From Planctomycetota bacterium (GTDB lineage Bacteria; Planctomycetota; Planctomycetia; Pirellulales; Thermoguttaceae), in assembly GCA_029550925.1 (NCBI GenBank), contig JAKPGL010000001.1:38260-102259 (forward strand): DNA of 64,000 nt. The letters run 5' to 3'. Shown piece after piece: positions 57,691-64,000 of the stretch (the stretch's first letter is position 1; every line of letters begins with the position of its first letter). The notes under the pieces are model-generated. The model saw nothing but the letters and a program-made list of their open reading frames with translations, did no database searches and was not told the origin of the DNA. The position numbers and the translations under genes are program-made.

Positions 57691-57906
57691 GAAAAGGCCT
57701 TCCATTCTGCCAAATGTTACGCGGATTTTGCCTGCTCCGAGGGATATGTACCCTCCCGGAGGACTCAGCAACTCCTCCAAAAGCCCCCCTATTGCCCCCG
57801 GCCAAAAGATGGCCAAAATAAGTTCTCAGGCCAAACCCGTGTTCATCCCGGATGGGAACCGTTGGTAACTGAGGGGACGATAGTCCAGGCTGTTCGACCA
57901 GCCGGG

Positions 57907-57933
57907 ATACCGTCTAAAGGGATGGTGTTACGT
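57907..57933 (+). repeat. 27-bp dispersed repeat, copy 2
   Basis: It matches 16863-16889 at 23 of 27 positions and 47618-47644 less well. Confidence 0.5.
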
Positions 57934-58073
57934 AACGTCGGCTGTTAGCCGTAACGCCCGCTGTTAGCGGGCGCGGTAACGTCGGCTGTTAGACGGCGGT
58001 TGGCTCAGGCTGGACAGCCTAAGCTACAGCATGGACAGGCTAAGCTACGTAACGCTGGCTCCCAGCCGGCTAC
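57932..58073 (+). repeat. cluster of GTAACG-GCTGTTAG units
   Basis: GTAACGTCGGCTGTTAG occurs at 57932 and 57976, a variant GTAACGCCCGCTGTTAGCGG at 57951, and a looser GTAACGCTGGCTCCCAGCC at 58048. Some units are palindromic (CCCGCTGTTAGCGGG). Confidence 0.7.
58002..58048 (+). repeat. 47-bp direct repeat, left copy
   Basis: It is identical to 59100-59146 except for one base. Internally it holds two near-copies of GGACAGSCTAAGCTAC. The pair brackets the sugar isomerase gene. Confidence 0.9.
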
Positions 58074-58155
58074 GGGCGTCCAGCCGGTGGGCGGGGTAAA
58101 TCCCAACAAGAATTATTTCTTTCCGATGGGAACTTTTCTTCAAGGAGAAACCCGG

Positions 58156-59001
58156 ATGAGCGACATTGAAATTGGCGCTAATTTAGAGGTGGTGCGGAGC
58201 GCCCACAAATCGTTCCGGGAAGGGATTCGGATTCTGGCCGAATTGGGTTATAAGTATTGCGAACCGTGCGTGGCCACCGGATATGACCTGCTGGCCTTGG
58301 GCGGCTACTACCACATGCTCTCCATGCAGGACGATCCGCTGGAGGTCAAGGAGTGGATGGACGAGGTGGGTATTAAGCCGTCAGCCGTTAGCGCCCATAG
58401 CCCGCTGATGCGGCCAGAGGTTTCCATTCCGTATCTGACGCAGGCGATCCGTTTTGCCAGCGACATCGGTGCTCCGGTCGTTACCACCGACGAAGGCTGG
58501 CGTCCGCAGGGCATGAGCGAAGAGGAATCCTTCCAGATCATGCGCTACACGATCCGGCAGGTGATGCGCACGGCGGAACGCTATGGCATTAAAGTCGGCC
58601 TGGAGCCGCACGCCTCCTACACCGTGCGCAAAGACACCTTCATCCGGATTCTGGAGCTTTCCGACAGTCCCTGCTGGGGCGTCAATTGGGATCCAGGCAA
58701 CTTCTACCTGGGTGGAAAAGACGATGTGTATGAAACCCTGGATGCGGTGGCCGATCGGCTCTTCCACCTGCACGGCAAAGACATTAGCTTCCAGCAGTCC
58801 GACGCCGAGCGGGGCAAGGTAACCGGCACTCCGGTCGGCTGCGCCTGCGGCGAAGGCGTGATCGATTGGCCGCGGATTGTCCAGATCGCCCGAAAACACG
58901 GATTCCGAGGCGTGATCAGCGTGGAATGCGCCACGATCGACCAGGCCGACCGCAGCCTCAAGTATCTCGAAAAAGTCGTAGCGGAAACGCCGTCGGCTTG
59001 A
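58156..59001 (+). CDS. sugar phosphate isomerase/epimerase-like TIM-barrel protein
   Basis: This encodes about 281 residues from ATG 58156, behind AAGGAG. The xylose-isomerase-like (AP endonuclease family 2) barrel is seen with metal-site residues in VGLEPHASYT, WGVNWDPGNFYLGG, FHLHGKDI and GVISVECAT. Members interconvert or epimerise sugars; the substrate is unknown. It has no operon partner and lies between 47-bp direct repeats in a repeat-dense island. Confidence 0.85.
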   Translation: MSDIEIGANLEVVRSAHKSFREGIRILAELGYKYCEPCVATGYDLLALGGYYHMLSMQDDPLEVKEWMDEVGIKPSAVSAHSPLMRPEVSIPYLTQAIRFASDIGAPVVTTDEGWRPQGMSEEESFQIMRYTIRQVMRTAERYGIKVGLEPHASYTVRKDTFIRILELSDSPCWGVNWDPGNFYLGGKDDVYETLDAVADRLFHLHGKDISFQQSDAERGKVTGTPVGCACGEGVIDWPRIVQIARKHGFRGVISVECATIDQADRSLKYLEKVVAETPSA

Positions 59002-59067
59002 GGCCAGTCATCCCGACCTGGTCAAACATAACCTGTTCCCACCTCTAGTCTTAGGGATGCCCTATTA

Positions 59068-59097
59068 CTGGATTCCCGCTAGAGCGGGAATGACAAA
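59068..59097. repeat. dispersed REP-like repeat, copy C
   Basis: It contains an 8-base perfect inverted repeat with a 2-base loop (TTCCCGCT, AG, AGCGGGAA) and TGACA. It lies in the 3' gap between convergent genes and may also end transcription. Confidence 0.75.
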
Positions 59098-59099
59098 GA

Positions 59100-59146
59100 G
59101 GCTCAGGCTCGACAGCCTAAGCTACAGCATGGACAGGCTAAGCTAC
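59100..59146 (+). repeat. 47-bp direct repeat, right copy
   Basis: 46 of 47 bases match the left copy at 58002-58048. It is immediately adjacent to REP-like copy C. Confidence 0.9.
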
Positions 59147-59182
59147 AGGCTAGTAAGCTACGAGGCCTGCTGAAGTGAGCGG

Positions 59183-60577
59183 TTAAAACTCGGCGTTGCC
59201 GGGTGTGCGGGGGAAGGGGATCACATCGCGGATATTGGCCATGCCGGTAACAAACTGCAACACCCGCTCCACGCCGAGCCCATAGCCGGAATGCGGCACA
59301 GTACCGTAGCGCCGCAAGTCCAGGTACCACCAATAGTTTTCGATGTTCAGTCCTTGTTCTTTCATTCGCTCCAGCAGGACGTCGTAGCGGTCTTCGCGTT
59401 GGCTGCCGCCGATGATTTCCCCTACTTTGGGCACCAGCACATCCATGGCACGCACGGTGCGTCCGTCGTCGTTGAGTTTCATGTAGAACGGTTTGATTGT
59501 GCGGGGGTAGTTGTACAGGATCACCGGCGATTGGAAATGTTGCTCGGTGAGATAGCGTTCATGTTCGGCCTGAAGGTCTTTGCCCCAGGACACCGGGAAC
59601 TCAAACGACCGGCCGGAGGCCAACAGGATGTCGATGGCCTCGGTGTATGAGACGCGAAGGAATCGGCTCTCTAGGATTTGTTGCAGGGTGTCGATCACAG
59701 TCGGGTCGATCCGTTGGCGGAAGAACTCCATGTCTTCCGGGCATTTTTCTAGCAGATGGCGAAAGATGTATTTCAGGTTTCGCTCGGCCAGGTCCATCGT
59801 ATCTTCCAGCTCGAAGAAGGCCATTTCCGGTTCGACCATCCAGAACTCGGCCAAGTGGCGGGGGGTATTGGAGTTTTCCGCCCGGAAGGTCGGGCCGAAG
59901 GTATAGACTTTGCCCAAGCCGCAGGCGAGCGTCTCGGCCTCTAGTTGGCCGCTGACGGTCAGATACGTCGGCCGGCCGAAAAAGTCCTGGGTGTAATCCA
60001 CCCGGCCGCCTTCATTTCGGGGCGGGGTTTCCAGGTTCAGCGTAGTAACCTGGAACATGGCGCCGGCCCCTTCGCAGTCGCTGGCGGTGATGATCGGCGT
60101 ATGGATGTAGAGGAACCCCTCCTGCTGGAAAAAGTCATGGATGGCCCGGCAAAGCTGATTCCGCACCCGGGCGATGGCGCCGAAGGTGTTTGTTCGGCCG
60201 CGCAAATGGGCAATTGTGCGTAGGAATTCAAACGAATGCTGCTTTTTCTGCAGGGGGTAGGATTCCGGGTCGGCCCAGCCCAGGATGATGATCTTCTGGG
60301 CTTCCATTTCCGTAGCCTGTCCTTTGCCGGGCGACGCCTTGATCAGCCCTTCGACCCGCACACTGCAACCGGCCGTCAGACGCCGGACTTCGGTCTCATA
60401 ATTCGGCAAACTGGCCGGGGCGATGATCTGCAAGTTGCCGAAACAAGAACCGTCGTTCAGTTCTAGGAAACTGAAACCGGTCTTCGAGTCCCGCCGGGTG
60501 CGAATCCACCCTTGGACGATCGCTTCCTGGCCGATCGCTTCCGGCCGACGTGCTTGCGCCGCACTGAGTTTCTCCAT
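59183..60577 (-). CDS. asnS: asparaginyl-tRNA synthetase
   Basis: This encodes 464 residues, class II. An N-terminal OB anticodon-binding domain ([20 protein letters not shown]) precedes the catalytic domain with [20 protein letters not shown], the [20 protein letters not shown] motif 2 and [20 protein letters not shown] motif 3; the end is PGNAEF. The combination favours AsnRS over AspRS. It lies 87 bases after hisB on the same strand, so it may be co-transcribed with the his genes. Confidence 0.95.
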   Translation of the reverse strand: MEKLSAAQARRPEAIGQEAIVQGWIRTRRDSKTGFSFLELNDGSCFGNLQIIAPASLPNYETEVRRLTAGCSVRVEGLIKASPGKGQATEMEAQKIIILGWADPESYPLQKKQHSFEFLRTIAHLRGRTNTFGAIARVRNQLCRAIHDFFQQEGFLYIHTPIITASDCEGAGAMFQVTTLNLETPPRNEGGRVDYTQDFFGRPTYLTVSGQLEAETLACGLGKVYTFGPTFRAENSNTPRHLAEFWMVEPEMAFFELEDTMDLAERNLKYIFRHLLEKCPEDMEFFRQRIDPTVIDTLQQILESRFLRVSYTEAIDILLASGRSFEFPVSWGKDLQAEHERYLTEQHFQSPVILYNYPRTIKPFYMKLNDDGRTVRAMDVLVPKVGEIIGGSQREDRYDVLLERMKEQGLNIENYWWYLDLRRYGTVPHSGYGLGVERVLQFVTGMANIRDVIPFPRTPGNAEF

Positions 60578-60664
60578 TACCGTGTCTCCTTACCCACACG
60601 AAAAGAACGATCCCGCTTGTTTGGGGATTCCTCCTGAGGCAGACAATTTTTAGAAGCCAGCCGC

Positions 60665-61252
60665 CTACAGCACGCCTTTGGTGCTGGGCACGCCGGGCAA
60701 GCGAGGATCCGACGCAGCGGCCATGCGCAGGGAGCGGGCCGTCGCCTTAAAGATTCCCTCGGCAATGTGGTGACTGTTGCGTCCATAATGGACTAGGACA
60801 TGCAGGTTGCACAAGGCATGAGTAGCCACAGCGTGCCAAAAATCGTGGACCAATTCGCTGTCGAACTGGCCGATCTTTTCCGAAGGGAACTCCGCCTGGA
60901 GCACAAAATAGGGCCGACCGCCCAGATCGACCGCCGCCGTAACCAGGGCCTCTTCCATCGGCAGTACATAGTGTCCGTAGCGGGAGATCCCTTCTTTATT
61001 CCCAAGGGCTTCCCGAATGGCCTGCCCAATGCAAATGCCTACGTCTTCGACCGTATGATGCTGATCGACCTGGAGGTCGCCTTTGGCCAGCACCGTAAGG
61101 TCCCAGGCGGCGTGGCGGGCCAAAAGCTCCAACATATGATCGAAAAAGCCGACCCCCGTGTTCACTTCTCCCTGGCCTTGGCCGTCCAGGTTCAGTCGGA
61201 CCTCGATCTGGGTTTCCTTGGTTTTACGTTGTACATGAGCGGTGCGGGCCAT
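60665..61252 (-). CDS. hisB: imidazoleglycerol-phosphate dehydratase
   Basis: This encodes 195 residues, the monofunctional HisB. It carries the metal-binding repeats [17 protein letters not shown] and [16 protein letters not shown], and [16 protein letters not shown]. It acts in the seventh step of histidine synthesis. It follows hisC by 37 bases. Confidence 0.96.
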   Translation of the reverse strand: MARTAHVQRKTKETQIEVRLNLDGQGQGEVNTGVGFFDHMLELLARHAAWDLTVLAKGDLQVDQHHTVEDVGICIGQAIREALGNKEGISRYGHYVLPMEEALVTAAVDLGGRPYFVLQAEFPSEKIGQFDSELVHDFWHAVATHALCNLHVLVHYGRNSHHIAEGIFKATARSLRMAAASDPRLPGVPSTKGVL

Positions 61253-61289
61253 CAGGTTTCTCCATCGAGTGAAAAAAGGGCCACTGGCG

Positions 61290-62372
61290 TTACCGCGGGC
61301 CAGGCGCTTCGGTCAGTTCGGCCAAGTGTTGCAGACAGATGTCGATTTGCTCTTCGGTGCCAACGCTAATCCGCAGCCCATCCCCCCAACCCGGATAATT
61401 CATATATCGAACTAAAATTCGTCGGCGTTTCAATTCCTCATACATGGGCCGCACAGGCCGAGCCGGATGCGTATTCCAGGTAAAGTTCGCCTCGGAATCC
61501 ACACACTGAAAACCCAATCGTCGCATGCCTTCGGTCAGTCGCTTGCGGACGGCCAAGATTTTGGCCCGAGTCTCTCGGAGCCACTGTTGATCCAAAATGG
61601 CCGCCGTCGCTCCGGCAATCGACAGGGCGTCGCAATTGTAGGAATCTTTTACTTTCACGAGTTCATGGATAATGTGCGGCTGGGCCACCAGATACCCAAA
61701 CCGAAGCCCCGCCAGGGCGTAGGATTTACTGAAACTGCGGGAGACCATGATTTTTTCGTTCTCAGCCACCAGATGCAGGCAATTGGTGGAGGCAAAATCC
61801 ACATAGGCTTCGTCAACCAAAAGCGGGCAGGGCAACCGCTCGGCCAACGCCCGCACCACGTCCGGCGGAACCATTGTGCCGGAGGGACTGTTCGGATTGG
61901 CCAAAAACACCAGCCGAAGGTCCTCCGTCGGCAGCCCGAACTCCTTCGGCAGCGTCCAATCCGGCTGAAAAAACACCTCCTGATACCGCGCCCCTTGGAT
62001 TTGGGCCAGCGTGGCATACAGAATGTAACTGGGATAGGGTAATCGGAGCAATTGCCCCTGGCCGACAAAGGCGCGGGTAACTATCGTCAGAATTTCGTCG
62101 CTGCCGTTGGCGCAGAGGATCCAATCCGACGGCACGCCGAGCACTTCCGAGGCCGCCCGGCGGAATCGGTTGGCCATCGGGTCCGGATATTTTTGCAGGC
62201 CGCGCCGGAGCACCTCCTGAATGGCTTCCACGACGGCCGGCGACGGAGGATACGGATTTTCGTTGGTATTTAATTTAATAAACCCCTCTTCCTGAGGCTG
62301 TTCGCCGGGCGCATATCCGGCCATGGCCGCTATCTCTGGTCGCACATAGTTCGTCGGCATGGATTTGTTCAT
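61290..62372 (-). CDS. hisC: histidinol-phosphate aminotransferase
   Basis: This encodes 360 residues, a PLP class-I/II transaminase. Seen are [38 protein letters not shown], and the PLP lysine [20 protein letters not shown]. It transaminates imidazole-acetol phosphate. An internal ATG at 62360 is a possible alternative start. It lies between hisD and hisB. Confidence 0.95.
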   Translation of the reverse strand: MNKSMPTNYVRPEIAAMAGYAPGEQPQEEGFIKLNTNENPYPPSPAVVEAIQEVLRRGLQKYPDPMANRFRRAASEVLGVPSDWILCANGSDEILTIVTRAFVGQGQLLRLPYPSYILYATLAQIQGARYQEVFFQPDWTLPKEFGLPTEDLRLVFLANPNSPSGTMVPPDVVRALAERLPCPLLVDEAYVDFASTNCLHLVAENEKIMVSRSFSKSYALAGLRFGYLVAQPHIIHELVKVKDSYNCDALSIAGATAAILDQQWLRETRAKILAVRKRLTEGMRRLGFQCVDSEANFTWNTHPARPVRPMYEELKRRRILVRYMNYPGWGDGLRISVGTEEQIDICLQHLAELTEAPGPR

Positions 62373-62424
62373 TATAGTAAAGACTGTGGGTACAATTCGG
62401 CAGGGATTTTCAGAGACTGACGTT

Positions 62425-63786
62425 TCACTTTTGCAATCGGATTTCCACGCTGGCCCGGTGGGCGCCGAGCCCCTCCACGGCGGCCAAATAAATAATATCC
62501 GGGGCTAGTTCCGCTAAGCCCTCCTTCTGGAAACATAGCACGCTGCCGGCCCGGAGGAAATCGTTGGCCGAAAGTCCGCTGGCGAACCGGGCCGTGCCGC
62601 TGGTGGGTAATACATGCGACGGCCCCGCCGCATAATCGCCAACGGCCACCGGCGTGTGAGGCCCCACAAAAATCGCCCCCGCATACCGGATGCGCTCCAG
62701 AAGCGGCAGGGGATCTTCGACGGCCAACTGCAAGTGTTCCGGAGCGATCCAATCGACCAACTCGGCGGCCTCTTGGGCGTCTCGGACCTGCACAACCGCC
62801 CCAAACGCCTCCAGACTTTCCCGGGCCAACTGCCCCCGATCCAGCCGATCCAACGCCTCGGCCGTCGCCTCCAACGTCCGCTCCAATACCTCTGCCTGCC
62901 AGCCGATCAGGATGCTGGCCCCGGGTGCATGTTCGGCTTGGGCCAATAGGTCCATTGCCGTGTACTCCGGCGGAGCCGACTGATCCACCACCACCACAAT
63001 TTCGCTTGGCCCAGCCAGGCTGTCGATGGCTACCTCGCCGAAGACAAACTTCTTGGCCAAAGTAACAAACAGATTGCCCGGCCCGACGATCTTATCCACT
63101 TTGGGAATCCCTTCCACCCCATAGGCCAGAGCAGCTACCCCCTGGGCGCCGCCTAGCCGATACACCTCCTGAAGACCCAACTCCCAACAGGTAGCTAACA
63201 CCTGGGGGTGATAGGCGCCGAATCGGGTGGGGGGAACCAGCACCGCAATTTCCTCCACCCCGGCCGCCTGGGCCGGTACCGCCGTCATCAGAAGCGTCGA
63301 AGGATAGGCAGCCGCCCCGCCCGGCACACAAATGCCGATTCGCCGAATCGGACGATACCGCTCCTCCAACCAGCCTCCTTCGACCGAAATCCGCACATCC
63401 TGGTGCAAAATGGCCCGCTGGAACCGTTCGATCCGACGACGGATACGACGAACTGCGTCCAAAAAGGCCGGTTCTGCCTGGCGGTGGGCCTGCTGAAGCT
63501 CTTGGACCGGTACCCGAACCGTCTGGGCCGTCAGTTCTACCCCGTCGATCCGCCGGGTGTAATCCAGGACCGCTGCCAGCCCCTGTTGAACCACATCCCG
63601 GCATATCCGCTCAACCACCTCCTGGGGGGTAAGCTCCTGGCCGAATATACGCCGAGTCCGCTCCCGACTAGCCGGAGTAACTATGTCCCCCCGGATGCTC
63701 AATTTCTGGCGGAGTTGGTTCAACAGTTCGGGGGCATTCTCCGATTGGGTGTTGATCCGCAAAAGATTCACTCTAGCAGGGGGCAT
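62425..63786 (-). CDS. hisD: histidinol dehydrogenase
   Basis: This encodes 453 residues and catalyses the last two steps of histidine synthesis, NAD and Zn dependent. Motifs include ICVPGGAAAYPSTLLMTAVP, IVGPGNLFVTLAKKFVFG, GPSEIVVVVDQSAPP and the zinc region LLAQAEHAPGASILIGWQ. The final Zn ligand region WIAPEHLQLAVEDPLPLLER is intact. It is the first gene of hisD-hisC-hisB. Confidence 0.96.
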   Translation of the reverse strand: MPPARVNLLRINTQSENAPELLNQLRQKLSIRGDIVTPASRERTRRIFGQELTPQEVVERICRDVVQQGLAAVLDYTRRIDGVELTAQTVRVPVQELQQAHRQAEPAFLDAVRRIRRRIERFQRAILHQDVRISVEGGWLEERYRPIRRIGICVPGGAAAYPSTLLMTAVPAQAAGVEEIAVLVPPTRFGAYHPQVLATCWELGLQEVYRLGGAQGVAALAYGVEGIPKVDKIVGPGNLFVTLAKKFVFGEVAIDSLAGPSEIVVVVDQSAPPEYTAMDLLAQAEHAPGASILIGWQAEVLERTLEATAEALDRLDRGQLARESLEAFGAVVQVRDAQEAAELVDWIAPEHLQLAVEDPLPLLERIRYAGAIFVGPHTPVAVGDYAAGPSHVLPTSGTARFASGLSANDFLRAGSVLCFQKEGLAELAPDIIYLAAVEGLGAHRASVEIRLQK

Positions 63787-63976
63787 AGAATACTCCTGGC
63801 GAACGATTTCCGGCTACATCTTCCCAAAGGCTGCAAAAAAACTTCTCTTCGGATAGGTTCCAGGAACCTGGAACGTATCGTTGCTTACCTAGGCGTCTGC
63901 ATGGTGAGCTTCAAAAAAGGGTAACATTTCAGCCGAAGGCAGAGGAGGCTGATTTTATGGCGGAAATTGCCCGGAA

Positions 63977-64000
63977 TTGTCACTGCCGCTCTAGCGGGAA
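63977..64000. repeat. dispersed REP-like repeat, copy D, cut by window end
   Basis: It reads TTGTCACTGCCGCTCTAGCG with a GGAA end, the inverse orientation of copy C, and runs off the window. Confidence 0.65.

Larger units (their letters stand above)
57364..58155. other. repeat-dense intergenic island
   Basis: About 790 bases without a supported gene hold several different repeats, each listed separately. An open frame from 58000 crosses repeats and is only an extension of the isomerase gene. Confidence 0.6.

Noticed and set aside
57593..57805. Short minus-strand frame in the repeat island
   Set aside because: It translates a REP-like repeat (AKTGIQACFRLRGND-type peptide), a well-known spurious ORF pattern.
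58000..58155. N-terminal extension of the isomerase
   Set aside because: The extension translates repeats; ATG 58156 has AAGGAG and starts directly at the conserved barrel.

Overview
The window looks like chromosomal DNA of a planctomycete. Hallmarks seen in the sequence are two DUF1559 pilin-like proteins with an N-terminal methylation/cleavage motif, two PEP-CTERM-type C-termini, a ThuA + DUF1080 fusion beside a Tat-exported Gfo/Idh/MocA oxidoreductase, a TM-anchored squalene-cyclase-like toroid protein, and several secreted proteins without close textbook relatives. Base composition looks moderately GC-rich in genes, with more A+T-rich intergenic stretches. A Pirellulales/Thermoguttaceae-like origin is an inference I cannot test here. 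I saw no tRNA, rRNA, CRISPR array, prophage or transposase.

Layout. 1-8 kb is a surface/carbohydrate island: lipoprotein + DUF1559 gene (truncated by the window edge), a 5'-truncated PEP-CTERM remnant, the ThuA/DUF1080 and Gfo/Idh operon, an internally duplicated PEP-CTERM protein and a second DUF1559 gene. 8-16 kb holds lysA, an ECF-like sigma factor, leuD, a polytopic membrane protein, two GT4 glycosyltransferases and ATP sulfurylase. 16-25.5 kb holds an unlisted 48-residue basic protein, a UbiD-family decarboxylase, a degenerate-HD/PAS/GGDEF protein, the primary-type sigma factor and a toroid protein. 25.9-37.3 kb holds clpC (with a clear intrinsic terminator), a small TPR membrane protein, two unknowns, a GT39-like protein, a large FAD/Fe-S oxidoreductase and folE.

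37.8-46 kb is a forward run of housekeeping genes (polA, coaE, rho, ribH, nusB, ftsY). 46-52 kb holds a repeat-rich secreted lipoprotein behind a near-consensus promoter, an ABC-type permease and two overlapping DUF21/CBS proteins. 52-57.4 kb holds a small conserved-looking protein, a TPR protein, rpsU, ackA and an outer-membrane barrel protein. 57.4-59.2 kb is a repeat-dense island in which a sugar isomerase gene sits between 47-bp direct repeats. 59.2-63.8 kb, on the minus strand, carries hisD-hisC-hisB followed by asnS.

Working together: hisDCB is a true pathway cluster; nusB/rho/rpoD/ftsY/clpC/polA are core machinery; ThuA-DUF1080 plus Gfo/Idh is a probable exported sugar-modifying operon; the membrane protein and GT4 pair probably builds a glycoconjugate. 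No single undescribed defence or mobile system is evident. The most unusual material is the repeat island, the repeat-bearing lipoproteins, the rewired signalling/redox domains and the long Rho N-terminal extension.
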